Positions 35,634-45,146 of a stretch of 64,000 nt of DNA are shown in pieces (the stretch's first letter is position 1; the number at the start of each line of letters is the position of its first letter). Source of the DNA: Calditrichota bacterium (GTDB taxonomy: Bacteria > Calditrichota > Calditrichia > Calditrichales > Calditrichaceae). The notes below the pieces were generated by a model that was given only the letters and a program-made list of their open reading frames with translations, was not told where the DNA came from and did no database searches. The stretch is taken from positions 1 through 64,000 of the forward strand of contig RQOG01000010.1 in NCBI GenBank assembly GCA_003854985.1, given 5' to 3'. Made by a program: the position numbers and the translations under genes.

Positions 35634-36374
35634 TCAGGATTTAGCAAAACAGCTCTGGGTGATAGTCTCAAATTGTAAATCATTTAACGGATATTCCATT
35701 TTAGCAGTCTTTTCTTTCCGAATAATTGGCGGCACACCTTCTACAAATACAACCAGGTTTTCAGAAGCATAGGTATTGACCACATTCCAAAATTTCCGCC
35801 CCTCAATATTCTTATCCGAAATTATATCAAAATTTGTTGGATTTTTATTTTCCTGAACTGAATAAATTTCAATTTCCGAAACCGAAACCGCTTTTTCCTG
35901 ACCACCCGTTTTAACCTGCGACTGACCCCAGTCTAATATTACTTTCCATCTCAGATCCTTGGTTTTTCGCCATACAGAGATATAATGACCAAATGCTGTT
36001 GCAGAATCTTTTCCGGCAGGGATTAATTCCCAGAGCCCATAGGTATATCCCATTTCCAGTGATGAGGCTATACCGGCCTGCGAAGGATACCAGTGTAATT
36101 TTGCTTTATTTTCCGACGAGTTATGATACCACTCATGCGCATTGACCGGGCCGGGCCGAAATACAACAGCATCCCTGGAAAGGAAATGAAGAAATGCAGA
36201 CTTAATTCCGGAATCCGCGGCCATGGCCGAAAAGGCATATTCTGAATCTACCAGACTTTTTAGATTATTGATTTCCAGGTATTTTTTGTCCTCCATCGTT
36301 GTGCATCCCGGCAGAACCGAAGAAAGAATAATCCCGATATTTAAAAAGAACTTAACGGGCAAATCACTTGACAT
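35634..36374 (-). CDS. Lipoprotein with a SnoaL/DUF4440-like domain
   Basis: With the ATG at 36374 the product has 246 residues and a good lipobox 'SVLPGC' (Cys24); a longer frame from 36419 would bury the signal peptide. The body resembles an NTF2-like (DUF4440/SnoaL) domain: 'LVDSEYAFSAMAADSGIKSA', 'FLHFLSRDAVVFRPGPVNA', 'SLEMGYTYGLWELIPAGKDS' and 'YISVWRKTKDLRWKVILDWG'. These small domains bind ligands; function unknown. The start overlaps the end of the radical SAM gene by 11 bases, so they are coupled. Confidence 0.78.
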   Translation of the reverse strand: MSSDLPVKFFLNIGIILSSVLPGCTTMEDKKYLEINNLKSLVDSEYAFSAMAADSGIKSAFLHFLSRDAVVFRPGPVNAHEWYHNSSENKAKLHWYPSQAGIASSLEMGYTYGLWELIPAGKDSATAFGHYISVWRKTKDLRWKVILDWGQSQVKTGGQEKAVSVSEIEIYSVQENKNPTNFDIISDKNIEGRKFWNVVNTYASENLVVFVEGVPPIIRKEKTAKMEYPLNDLQFETITQSCFAKS

Positions 36375-37320
36375 ATAATCTGCCCTGCCAGGTATTTTTC
36401 TTTTCAAGTAACTCATCAAGCAGTTTCACTAACCGGGTATTCCGGATATTCCAATGCGGTGCAATGAGTGTCCTTGGCGGCGCTTCTCCGAATAATCTTT
36501 GAATAACAATATGCGGAGACAGTCTTTCCAGGAACTGAATGATTATCTCCAGGTATTCGTCATATCCCAGCAAAGGGAAAGGAGATTTTTTATACATTTT
36601 TGCCAATACGGTATCTTTCACTACATGGAGCTGATGTACTTTTAGAAAATCCGGCTCCTGAACCGAAATCCACTCAGCGGTCTCAAGCCATAGTGATATT
36701 TCTTCCCACGGAAATCCGAAAATAAGATGCGTACATGTTTTCAGATTACGCTCTTTGGTTATTTTCATCGCGTCTATAAAGGCCTGTACATCATGCCCGC
36801 GATTTATCCTTTTCAGGGTATCATCGGAAATAGACTCCAGCCCGTATTCAATGGTGATATCATAATTCTTCGCCAGAAAAGCAAGGTAGTCCAGTTTCTC
36901 TTCATCCACACAATCAGGCCTTGTCCCGATGGTTAATCCGATAACTTCTTCATGACTCAGCGCTTCTTCGTAGTATTTTTTTAAAACTTCCAGCGGCGCA
37001 TAGGTGTTGCTGTATGGTTGAAAATACACAATAAATTTATAAATATTTTTATAACGTTGACGTAAAAAACCAATGCCTTCTTTAATCTGCTGTGAAATGC
37101 TTTTCTGCGAAGAATTATAACCGGGGTTAAAGCTCTCATTGTTACAATAAATACAACCGCCTTTCGCCAGGCTGCCATCGCGGTTGGGACAGGTAAATCC
37201 GGCATCTACGGTTACTTTCTGAACCCGATTCCCGTACCTGCTTTTCTGATATTCGGAAAAGGCATTATAACGTTTAGGATGCTTCCAGGGATATAAATAA
37301 TCAGTTTTTGTCATCATCAA
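36364..37320 (-). CDS. Radical SAM protein of the TIGR01212 (YhcC) family
   Basis: A 318-residue protein. The cluster-binding Cys residues are in 'FTCPNRDGSLAKGGCIYCNN' (CxNRDGxxxxGGCxYC, the family's expanded CX..CxxC). 'LTIGTRPDCVDEEKLDYLA' and 'TIEYGLESISDDTLKRINRG' follow the usual radical SAM order, and 'HLIFGFPWE' and 'FLKVHQLHVVKDT' are family-specific. It binds a 4Fe-4S cluster and S-adenosylmethionine; the reaction of this family has not been assigned with confidence. First gene of a two-gene operon, divergent from metG. Confidence 0.93.
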   Translation of the reverse strand: MMMTKTDYLYPWKHPKRYNAFSEYQKSRYGNRVQKVTVDAGFTCPNRDGSLAKGGCIYCNNESFNPGYNSSQKSISQQIKEGIGFLRQRYKNIYKFIVYFQPYSNTYAPLEVLKKYYEEALSHEEVIGLTIGTRPDCVDEEKLDYLAFLAKNYDITIEYGLESISDDTLKRINRGHDVQAFIDAMKITKERNLKTCTHLIFGFPWEEISLWLETAEWISVQEPDFLKVHQLHVVKDTVLAKMYKKSPFPLLGYDEYLEIIIQFLERLSPHIVIQRLFGEAPPRTLIAPHWNIRNTRLVKLLDELLEKKNTWQGRLYVK

Positions 37321-37470
37321 TTCATTTTATAAAAAATGTATTGTTTATACAATAGTTAAAACAACTTACCGGGTTCAATAATTCTTATGGTTTAGAAACC
37401 GGCTTATTTGCATATTAAAAGCCTTCCCGTTAAATTGATCGCGTCTCAAAATAAAGGAGTATTAATAACA

Positions 37471-39510
37471 TTGTCCGAACGAATTTTAGTCACAAGCGCA
37501 CTGCCTTATGCCAATGGTCCGATTCATTTGGGACACCTGGCTGGCGCCTATCTTCCCGCTGATATTTTTGTCAGATATCATAGATTAAAAGGAAGTGATA
37601 TTATTTTTATTTGCGGTTCAGACGAACACGGTGTACCTATCATGCTTAAAGCCCGGGCAGAAGGTGTGGATCCGCAGAAAATAGTCGATGAATTCCATGA
37701 AAGAAACAAAAAGAGCTTTGCGGATTTCGGAATAGATTTCACCTATTACGGAAGAACCTCATCTCCGGTCCATCATCAGACAAGCCAGGATTTTTTTCGT
37801 ACTTTAGCTCAAAAGAAACAGTTTATTCTGAAAAAAGAAGAACAATTGTTTGATCCGGAAGCCGGGATTTTTTTGGCAGACCGTTTTGTAAGAGGAACCT
37901 GCCCGTCCTGCGGTTATGACGACGCTTACGGCGATCAATGTGAAAAATGCGGTACGTCCCTGAGTCCCGCCGAATTAATTAATCCCAGGAGCGCTATAAC
38001 CAATGCCAAACCGGTTTTAAAGGAAACGACCCATTGGTATCTGCCTTTGTCCAGGTATCAGAAAAAACTTGAAAAATGGATTGCCAGTCATCCGGAATGG
38101 AAGCCGAATACATTAGGACAGATAAAGAGCTGGTTTAGCGAAGGATTAAAGGACAGGGCTGTGACGCGCGATCTGCCATGGGGCGTTCCCATTCCTGAGG
38201 ATATCGCGAAACAAGAAGGGATTGACGCTTCAGGTAAAGTGCTTTATGTCTGGTTCGATGCGCCGATTGGTTATATTTCCGCTACCAGGGAATGGGCTAT
38301 TAAACAGGGTAATCCGGATCTTTGGAAAGAATACTGGCAGAATCAAAATACAAGACTGGTGCATTTTATCGGCAAAGATAATATTGTATTTCATTGTATT
38401 ATTTTTCCGGCTATGCTTGCCGAACACGGTCAATATGTTTTACCGGATAATGTCCCTGCTAATGAATTTCTTAATCTGGAAGGCAATAAGCTCTCAACGT
38501 CGCGTAATTATGCGGTATGGCTGGAAGAATACCTGCAAAAATTTGAACCGGATTCTTTAAGATATACCCTGGCCAGTAATTTGCCGGAAACCAGGGATAC
38601 GGACTTTTCATGGAAAGATTTCCAGGCCCGGCACAATAATGAATTGGCGGATATTCTCGGAAATTTTATCAATAGAACGGTAACCTTTGCTCACCGTTAT
38701 TTTGAAGGAAAGGTTCCTCCATTAGGAACACTTGATGCATTTGATGAAGAATTGGTCTCGGTATTAAAAAAGGCCCCGGCGCTCCTGGGTGGTCATATCG
38801 ATAATTTCAGGTTTAAACTATATATAAAAGACTTTATGGATATGGCCCGGTTTGCCAATAAATACTTTAATGACCGGGAGCCCTGGAAAACCAGGAAATC
38901 AAATCCGTCGCAGTGCGCTACTTCCATTAATTTATGTCTTCAAACCTGTTTTATTCTGTCGGTGATGGGCGCACCGGTTATTCCCTTTACAAGCAGAAAA
39001 ATCTGGAAGCTGCTTAATTATTATAAACCTGATTTCTGGGATTATGATGATTTTCGCATGTTACCAGACTCGCATAAGCTTAATACGCCTGAAATCTTAT
39101 TTACTAAAATCGAAGACGGTCCGATTGCCACGGAAATAGAACGATTACAAAAAGCAAATCCGGTTAATATACCACGGCAAGAACAGGAATTGATTGATAT
39201 AGAAACATTCAGCAAGGTAAAACTTAAAATTGCCGAAATTCTTAAAGCCGAAAAAGTTGAGAAAGCAGATCGTTTACTAAGACTTTCCGTTAGAGTAGGC
39301 GATGAAACCAGGCAAATCATTGCCGGACTTGCCAAACATTATCAACCGGAAAACCTGATTGGGAAAAAAGTGGTGGTTGTATACAATCTGGCCCCGGCAG
39401 TTCTCAGAGGCCTGAAATCGGAAGGGATGCTTTTGGCCGCATCCGACGAGAATCAGCTTACTTTACTTACGGTAATGGAAGATATAAAATCAGGGGCTGA
39501 TATCAGATGA
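37471..39510 (+). CDS. metG: Methionyl-tRNA synthetase
   Basis: A class I synthetase of 679 residues from the TTG at 37471 ('SERILVTSALPYANGPIHLG'), which has an AAGGAG site 11 bases upstream; the frame is open 63 bases further but those residues do not match the family. HIGH-like motif 'HLGHLAG', a four-Cys zinc knuckle 'CPSCGYDDAYGDQCEKCG', and the second signature 'KLSTSRN' in place of KMSKS, a variant common in Bacteroidetes. A C-terminal EMAP/Arc1p tRNA-binding domain ('FSKVKLKIAEILKAEKVEKA') is present. It charges tRNA-Met. It leads a run of housekeeping genes, followed by tatD 22 bases on. Confidence 0.96.
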   Translation: MSERILVTSALPYANGPIHLGHLAGAYLPADIFVRYHRLKGSDIIFICGSDEHGVPIMLKARAEGVDPQKIVDEFHERNKKSFADFGIDFTYYGRTSSPVHHQTSQDFFRTLAQKKQFILKKEEQLFDPEAGIFLADRFVRGTCPSCGYDDAYGDQCEKCGTSLSPAELINPRSAITNAKPVLKETTHWYLPLSRYQKKLEKWIASHPEWKPNTLGQIKSWFSEGLKDRAVTRDLPWGVPIPEDIAKQEGIDASGKVLYVWFDAPIGYISATREWAIKQGNPDLWKEYWQNQNTRLVHFIGKDNIVFHCIIFPAMLAEHGQYVLPDNVPANEFLNLEGNKLSTSRNYAVWLEEYLQKFEPDSLRYTLASNLPETRDTDFSWKDFQARHNNELADILGNFINRTVTFAHRYFEGKVPPLGTLDAFDEELVSVLKKAPALLGGHIDNFRFKLYIKDFMDMARFANKYFNDREPWKTRKSNPSQCATSINLCLQTCFILSVMGAPVIPFTSRKIWKLLNYYKPDFWDYDDFRMLPDSHKLNTPEILFTKIEDGPIATEIERLQKANPVNIPRQEQELIDIETFSKVKLKIAEILKAEKVEKADRLLRLSVRVGDETRQIIAGLAKHYQPENLIGKKVVVVYNLAPAVLRGLKSEGMLLAASDENQLTLLTVMEDIKSGADIR

Positions 39511-39532
39511 TAATAACCCGGTTTTAATTTTT

Positions 39533-40300
39533 ATGTTTATAGATACGCATTGCCATTTGGATTTTGATAGTTTTGATGATGATCTCCCTTCAGTCATTCA
39601 GCGTGCACTGGAAAACCAGGTATCGGCTATTATTACTATTGGTACGGATATCAAATCGTCAGAAAGAGCAATTTCTATTGCGGAGCAGTTTTCTACAGTT
39701 TTTGCCGCTGTAGGCATTCATCCCACCGATTGTCAACATACGACTTCCGATGATATAAAAATAATTGAAGATATGCTTTCTCATCAAAAAGTAGTCGCGG
39801 TCGGTGAAATCGGTTTGGATTATTACCATATGCGGGCTGAAAAAGAAAAGCAGATTCAGGTTTTTTCCCAACTGGTCGCACTGGCAAAAGATAAACACTT
39901 TCCGGTCATCATCCATAACCGGGAAGCGCATAGCGATATGCTGGCCTTACTTGATAAATTGAAACCCGGCGCATCCGGAGGCGTCATGCATTCATTTTCC
40001 GGGGATTCTGAATATCTGCAAAAAGTAATCGAATTAAATCTTTTTATCTCTTTCACCGGGAATATTACCTTTAAGAATGCTAAAGGGCTTGACCTCGTTT
40101 CAGATGCGCCAATAGATAAAATGCTGCTGGAAACGGATAGTCCGTTCCTGACCCCAATGCCTTTCCGTGGGAAAAGAAATGAACCCGGATTTATTACCTA
40201 TACGGCCCGGAAAATTGCCGAGACTAAAAATTTATCCCTGGAAAAAGTTGCGCAGATTACAACGTCAAATGCTAAATCTCTTTTTAAATTACAGATATAG
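39533..40300 (+). CDS. tatD: TatD-family metal-dependent hydrolase
   Basis: A 255-residue TIM-barrel amidohydrolase with the metal ligands in 'DTHCHLDF' (His6, His8), 'VAVGEIGLDYYH' (Glu), 'PVIIHNREAHSDML' (His), 'VMHSFSGDSEYLQ' (His) and 'MLLETDSPFLTP' (Asp). Length and motifs are those of TatD/YcfH, a 3'-5' DNA exonuclease and quality-control hydrolase. It lies between metG and ksgA, an order found in many bacteria. Confidence 0.95.
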   Translation: MFIDTHCHLDFDSFDDDLPSVIQRALENQVSAIITIGTDIKSSERAISIAEQFSTVFAAVGIHPTDCQHTTSDDIKIIEDMLSHQKVVAVGEIGLDYYHMRAEKEKQIQVFSQLVALAKDKHFPVIIHNREAHSDMLALLDKLKPGASGGVMHSFSGDSEYLQKVIELNLFISFTGNITFKNAKGLDLVSDAPIDKMLLETDSPFLTPMPFRGKRNEPGFITYTARKIAETKNLSLEKVAQITTSNAKSLFKLQI

Positions 40301-40318
40301 TCAAAAACGGTTTAAAAA

Positions 40319-41107
40319 ATGCCTCCGCCATTAAAAAGATTCGGTCAAAATTTTTTACAAAATCCGTATCTTCAGGAAAAAATTGTCGAGGCGCTTCGAA
40401 TCCAAACCAATGATCATATTCTGGAAATAGGACCTGGCCATGGGGCTCTGTGTCCGCATATCATCCGGCAAAACCCTGCAAAATATTATGCGGTTGAAAT
40501 CGACACCCGGTTGATCCGGGCGCTGCAGGATAAATATTCTGAAAAGATGCAATTGATACACGGTGATTTTATGCAGGTAGACCTGAAGTCTGTTTTCCAG
40601 GCAGAAACGGATACCAATAAAATTATTGGTAATATTCCATACAACATAACAACGCCTATCTTATTCAGGATTTTAGATAATTATCAGATTATAAATATTG
40701 CGGTTTTAATGGTCCAGAAAGAGGTTGCCGAAAGAATTGCTTCGCGGCCCGGAACAAAAGACTATGGCATTCCATCGGTAGTTGCCCAAACTTACGGCAA
40801 GGTTGAATATCTGTTTGATGTGGAAAGAATTAATTTTAAACCGGCACCCAATGTGGATTCGGCAGTGATCAGAATTTCCCTGAATAAGGAAATCACTGCA
40901 ATACAGAATCATGATTTATTTCGGCAAATTGTCAGGCAGGTTTTTAATTACCGGCGTAAGATGATACGCAATTCCTTATATAGGATTTTTGATAAAAGAA
41001 TTGTATATTCTCTGAAATCAGTAAATCTCAATGATAGGCCGGAGCAAATTGATGTAGAGGGATTTATAAATCTTTCAAATGAACTGAATGAAAGAATTAA
41101 AGAGTAA
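40319..41107 (+). CDS. rsmA: 16S rRNA dimethyladenosine transferase KsgA/RsmA
   Basis: A 262-residue SAM-dependent methyltransferase: 'KRFGQNFLQNPYLQEKIVEA', SAM-binding 'LEIGPGHGALCPHI', and the adenine-binding 'GNIPYNITTPILFRI' (residues 104-118), plus 'FNYRRKMIRNSLY' near the end. It dimethylates two adenines in the 3'-terminal helix of 16S rRNA during 30S assembly. The 3' end lies next to or slightly overlaps mgtE, depending on the start used for that gene. Confidence 0.95.
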   Translation: MPPPLKRFGQNFLQNPYLQEKIVEALRIQTNDHILEIGPGHGALCPHIIRQNPAKYYAVEIDTRLIRALQDKYSEKMQLIHGDFMQVDLKSVFQAETDTNKIIGNIPYNITTPILFRILDNYQIINIAVLMVQKEVAERIASRPGTKDYGIPSVVAQTYGKVEYLFDVERINFKPAPNVDSAVIRISLNKEITAIQNHDLFRQIVRQVFNYRRKMIRNSLYRIFDKRIVYSLKSVNLNDRPEQIDVEGFINLSNELNERIKE

Positions 41108-41111
41108 AGAG

Positions 41112-42461
41112 ATGGTTTCCACAGATCTGAATATTATCTTACCGGATATCGAAAAATTTATTGAAGAAAAAAATGTCGGCGCATTATTAAATATTATATT
41201 GGATCTTCACCCGGCAGATATTGAGCAAATTCTCAATCGTTTAAAAAAAGAAGAACGTTTATATCTTTTTAGTCTTCTGCCTGATGAACTGGCGAGCGAA
41301 GTATTATCCGAATTAGATGCGCCGGTTGTCGATCAGGTTATTGAAGATATCCCCGAAGAAAAGTTAATCCGCCTGGTTGATCAGATGGAGTCCGATGACG
41401 CGGCGGACCTTGTTGCAGAGCTGCCGGAGCACATAGCCGAAGGTGTTTTGAGCAAAATGGAAGATGAAGCTTCCAATGAAGTTCAGGAATTACTTCATCA
41501 TGAAGAAGATTCCGCCGGCGGTATTATGGCGCTGGAATACATTGCTATGCCTTCAAGTGCAACGGTAAATGAAACGATAGAGAAAATCCGTGAATTACGC
41601 GATGAAATTGAAAACCTGTATTTTATCTGGGTTGTTGATGAACAACAACGGCTGGTTGGGATGGTGGATTTAGCCGATCTCGTTCTGGCCAAGGGATATA
41701 CCACCCTGAACGAAATAATGAACGTTGAGATTCATGCTGTCAGAGCGAATATGGATCAGGAAGAAGTGGCTGCTCTATTTAAGAAATACGACCTGATAAG
41801 CGCTCCTGTAGTTGATGAATCAAATAAGATTATTGGTAGAATTACTGTTGATGATATTGTGGATGTATTGGAAGAAGAAGGTTCAGAAGACCTGGCGTTT
41901 ATGGCCGGAGCTCCGGATGAGGAGATCATGGAAGAATCTGCATTTATTCTTTCCAGAGCCAGGCTGCCCTGGCTCTTAGTAGCCTTTTTAGGAGAACTGT
42001 TAGCCGCTTATATTTTAAGTCAGTTTGAAGTAACCTTACAACAGCTGGCGATGATCGCTTTTTTTATACCTATTATAATGGCCATGGGCGGATCTACGGG
42101 ACAGCAGGCAAGCGTGATTGTAGTCAGAGGTTTGGCCATGGGCGATATCAGTATTAAAGACACCTCAAAGCGGTTGTTTAAGGAGTTCCGGATTTCAATT
42201 TTAAACAGTCTCTTTTTTTCCGGGCTTTTGTTTTTAATTGTTTATCTTTGGGATGGAATTCTTTTCGCGGTTATTCTTTCGGTATCATTATTTGTGGTTA
42301 TAAATAACGCCGCTATAATCGGAGCAATAGTACCACTTACATTTAAGAGGCTAAATATCGATCCGGCGCTGGCTGCCGCGCCTTTTATCTCTACGTTTAA
42401 TGATATTCTCGGTATACTCATTTATCTGACAATAACAACTTTAGTGCTTCAACTCACATAA
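41112..42461 (+). CDS. mgtE: Magnesium transporter MgtE
   Basis: A 449-residue protein from the ATG at 41112; an ATG at 41088, overlapping ksgA, would add eight residues and has no better ribosome site. N-terminal MgtE superhelix ('LHPADIEQILNRLKKEERLY', 'ESDDAADLVAELPEH'), two CBS domains (about 135-255, 'PSSATVNETIEKIREL', 'ISAPVVDESNKIIGRITVDD'), a plug helix, and five transmembrane helices with 'PIIMAMGGSTGQQASVIVVR' and 'NDILGILIYL'. MgtE is a magnesium-gated channel whose cytoplasmic domains close it when magnesium is high. Confidence 0.95.
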   Translation: MVSTDLNIILPDIEKFIEEKNVGALLNIILDLHPADIEQILNRLKKEERLYLFSLLPDELASEVLSELDAPVVDQVIEDIPEEKLIRLVDQMESDDAADLVAELPEHIAEGVLSKMEDEASNEVQELLHHEEDSAGGIMALEYIAMPSSATVNETIEKIRELRDEIENLYFIWVVDEQQRLVGMVDLADLVLAKGYTTLNEIMNVEIHAVRANMDQEEVAALFKKYDLISAPVVDESNKIIGRITVDDIVDVLEEEGSEDLAFMAGAPDEEIMEESAFILSRARLPWLLVAFLGELLAAYILSQFEVTLQQLAMIAFFIPIIMAMGGSTGQQASVIVVRGLAMGDISIKDTSKRLFKEFRISILNSLFFSGLLFLIVYLWDGILFAVILSVSLFVVINNAAIIGAIVPLTFKRLNIDPALAAAPFISTFNDILGILIYLTITTLVLQLT

Positions 42462-42613
42462 ATAATTATGAATTTGTATTTACGTTTTTCTTAATATATA
42501 TTTTAGTGCGTTTATATGTAAACAGTATACTTCAAATGATTAGCCTTCTCCGATGAATATTCAGAGTGTTTTTGTTCATCGCCGAATCCTAATGAAGAAT
42601 AAAGGAGGCTTAC

Positions 42614-43945
42614 ATGAAAAAATTTATCCTTTTATTGGTCTTTTCATTTTTTGCATCCAATTTATTCGGACAAACAGTTTATCTCTCCGATGATTTTGAA
42701 GATGGCAATCTCGATGGTTGGGCGTTAAATGCTCCTGGAGAATGGATAGTATCCGGAACGGAGCCCATTAACGGTAGTTATTCTGTACAACACAATGTCA
42801 CTGGGGATACGAGTAACGGTTATATGTATCATGATGTTCCCGGGTTGGATGTGTTGGCCGGTAAAACAACCTGGCAGGTTGTTTTGAAAAACGGAAACTG
42901 GGAACCCTCTGATTTAGACCGCTTTTGGGTATATTTGATGATAAGCGGCATTGAGGGCAATGGTTATTCCGTAGGCGTTAATAAAGGCAACGTTTCCGAT
43001 ACGCTTCAATTGTTGCGTATAACCTCCGGGGCCAACACAGGAACGGTTCTATCTGCGCCTTTCAAATGGAAAACCGGAAGTGCTGTGGGGATAGTTGTCT
43101 CAAGAGAAAAGGACGGATTATGGAGCATGCACATAGATACAACCGGGAATTTAAATAATTTTACGGACTGTGGTTCTGCGTTTGATGATACCTATACATC
43201 TACTTCCTTTTTTGCCATGTCTTTTTATTATACATCCCTTAGCGGCGGTTCGCTGTGGATGGATGATGTCTATATCTCCCAGGTGTCAGGTGTAAATTTA
43301 TCCGCAAAAGTTTTTCTCGAAGGTCCTTTTGGTACAGCTGATATGAGCACAAATTTATACGCTCAGGGATATATACCCCTGAGTCAGCCCTATAATATTG
43401 CACCCTGGAATTTTGACTGTACGAAAACCGTCTCTTCTGTTCCCGAAAATGCAGTAGATTGGGTTCTGGTTGAATTGCGCTCGGGAACATCCGCTGCTTC
43501 CGCTGTGGCCAAGAGGGCCGGATTCCTGTTATCGGATGGTTCCATTGCTGATACAAGCGGGACTCAGCCGCTGTTTTTTGCCTCACCCGATTCAGGTAAT
43601 TATTACGTTGTGATATATCATCGTAACCATTTATCCATCATGAGCGCCGCACCGGTTCGTTTAACCCTGGGATCAGGCTCGTACGATTTTACCACCGGTC
43701 TGGATAAAACCTATGGATCGGGAGCCCAAAAACTGTTGACAACGGGCATATATGGTATGTATGCCGGTGATGCCAGCGCCAACGGACAGATTCAAAATGA
43801 TGATAAAAATGCATACTGGCTGCTTCAAAGTGGCTCTGCTGGTTATAAATCAGCAGATTTTAATTTAAATGGTCAAGTGCAAAATGATGATAAGAATGCA
43901 TATTGGCAGGTCAATTCAGGTCGGGGTACACAAGTTCCCCAATAA
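42614..43945 (+). CDS. Secreted protein with C-terminal dockerin-like repeats
   Basis: A 443-residue protein with a signal peptide (1-19), a jelly-roll or LamG-like N-terminal domain ('YLSDDFEDGNLDGWALNAPG', about 20-235), and a middle domain ('VFLEGPFGTADMSTNLYAQG', about 245-370). At the end are two EF-hand-like calcium repeats ('GDASANGQIQNDDKNAYW' and 'ADFNLNGQVQNDDKNAYW', about 390-435) closed by 'GTQVPQ'. The repeats resemble dockerin type I elements seen at the C-termini of FCB surface proteins and may anchor or assemble the protein. A consensus AAAGGAGG site precedes the ATG. It is followed by another secreted protein 21 bases on. Confidence 0.85.
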   Translation: MKKFILLLVFSFFASNLFGQTVYLSDDFEDGNLDGWALNAPGEWIVSGTEPINGSYSVQHNVTGDTSNGYMYHDVPGLDVLAGKTTWQVVLKNGNWEPSDLDRFWVYLMISGIEGNGYSVGVNKGNVSDTLQLLRITSGANTGTVLSAPFKWKTGSAVGIVVSREKDGLWSMHIDTTGNLNNFTDCGSAFDDTYTSTSFFAMSFYYTSLSGGSLWMDDVYISQVSGVNLSAKVFLEGPFGTADMSTNLYAQGYIPLSQPYNIAPWNFDCTKTVSSVPENAVDWVLVELRSGTSAASAVAKRAGFLLSDGSIADTSGTQPLFFASPDSGNYYVVIYHRNHLSIMSAAPVRLTLGSGSYDFTTGLDKTYGSGAQKLLTTGIYGMYAGDASANGQIQNDDKNAYWLLQSGSAGYKSADFNLNGQVQNDDKNAYWQVNSGRGTQVPQ

Positions 43946-43966
43946 ATTTATAGAGGAGAATATGAT

Positions 43967-44863
43967 ATGAAAATCTTTAAAGCTTTATTTTTCTCAATTT
44001 TACTTATTATTCCATCCATCGCTTCAGAAATAACATTTACTTTTGCTAATGCAATATTAACTGGATCGGCTCCAAACTATTATTTTGATTTTGATGTAAT
44101 GGTTCATTCAAAAGTAGATACTCATCATCTTGGAGATGCAATGATTTATATTAATTATAGCACAATAGGCTTTGGAAGCTCAATAGTAAGTCAGGGTGGG
44201 ATTACAGTTGAAAAAGGAACTTTACTTGAAGGTGAACTTATTCCTGGATCGGGATTATATTTATATTCGATTGTTAATGTAATTGATAATTCAGCTTCAA
44301 GATTTGCTATAACTACTGGATATGAATATTCAAGTACGCCCGATTACGCAAATTTCGTTCCTATCATTCCAACGCAATTAGTTCATATTCGTATGAGTAT
44401 TGTCGATTCAACAGTATGGTCAGATTTAAGTTTTCAACACTCATTGATGAGAGGGCAACAATATTACTCAACTAATGCACCGGATGATACTTTTGATGTC
44501 GTGATTGCAGATGATATATTAAATCTTCCATTAAAATATAATCCCAGCGCTATTGCAACTGATATCTTCTCGGTGATGCCTTCATCTTATAAACTCAATC
44601 AGAATCATCCCAATCCCTTCAATCCGGTGACTAATCTGACAGTGGAGATTCCCTATAACAATAAACCGGTTGAAATTGATGTTTTCAATATTACCGGTCA
44701 AAAGGTAGCCTCTGTTTTTTCCGGTACGCTTAGTTCAGGTATTCATACCTTTACCTGGAACGGGAAAAATTCAATGGGCCAGTTGCTTCCATCCGGAATA
44801 TATTTTGCCGTAATGCGGAGCGAGATGGTGACGCAAACAGTAAAAATGACTTTGCTGAAATAG
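43967..44863 (+). CDS. Secreted protein with a type IX-like / FlgD-type C-terminal sorting domain
   Basis: A 298-residue protein with a signal peptide (1-18). The N-terminal domain (about 20-190) has no recognised family. The C-terminal domain (about 205-298) is a FlgD Ig-like or 'Por' sorting domain: 'YKLNQNHPNPFNPVTNL', 'VEIDVFNITGQKVASVFSG', 'HTFTWNGKNSMGQLLPSGIY'. This tail directs export and attachment through a type IX-like pathway in FCB bacteria. The N-terminal half is distinctly AT-rich while the tail has normal composition, as if the tail were joined to a foreign passenger. It has a GAGGAG site and probably forms an operon with the dockerin-like gene. Confidence 0.85.
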   Translation: MKIFKALFFSILLIIPSIASEITFTFANAILTGSAPNYYFDFDVMVHSKVDTHHLGDAMIYINYSTIGFGSSIVSQGGITVEKGTLLEGELIPGSGLYLYSIVNVIDNSASRFAITTGYEYSSTPDYANFVPIIPTQLVHIRMSIVDSTVWSDLSFQHSLMRGQQYYSTNAPDDTFDVVIADDILNLPLKYNPSAIATDIFSVMPSSYKLNQNHPNPFNPVTNLTVEIPYNNKPVEIDVFNITGQKVASVFSGTLSSGIHTFTWNGKNSMGQLLPSGIYFAVMRSEMVTQTVKMTLLK

Positions 44864-44982
44864 AGAATTCTGTAAATAGTTATATAAGAACTAAACTGAG
44901 GCTTTGTCATTTTTGAAGTTCAACGGGACAACAACATATTTATGCTGAAGTTATATTTTTTTATAAATTTTAAAAGAATATT

Positions 44983-45010
44983 TTGCCTATCTGTGAAATG
45001 TTATTATATT
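44983..45010 (+). promoter_or_regulatory. Promoter of the cold shock gene
   Basis: TTGCCT (44983-44988) and TATATT (45005-45010) with a 16-base spacer. Transcription would start near 45017, giving a leader of about 130 bases before the ATG at 45147. Long leaders are usual for csp genes. Confidence 0.55.
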
Positions 45011-45015
45011 TGGGC

Positions 45016-45071
45016 TTCATCAGCGATGATTCAGACTGAAACCAAAAGCATTATCTATCATCCCTGATGAA
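45016..45071 (+). promoter_or_regulatory. Inverted repeat in the csp 5' leader
   Basis: TTCATCAG (45016-45023) is the exact reverse complement of CTGATGAA (45064-45071). It begins at the predicted transcript start and could form a long-range stem in the leader, a place where csp mRNAs carry temperature-responsive folds. The function is inferred. Confidence 0.4.
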
Positions 45072-45146
45072 ATAATTAACGGATATCTGCATAAATTTAC
45101 ATGAGGATATCCTTAGGTTTATGTATGTTTTAGGAGGTTTTTTTTC

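Noticed and set aside
37408-37470. 21-residue N-terminal extension of metG
   Set aside because: The residues do not match methionyl-tRNA synthetases, and the TTG at 37471 has an AAGGAG site and starts exactly at the conserved N-terminus.
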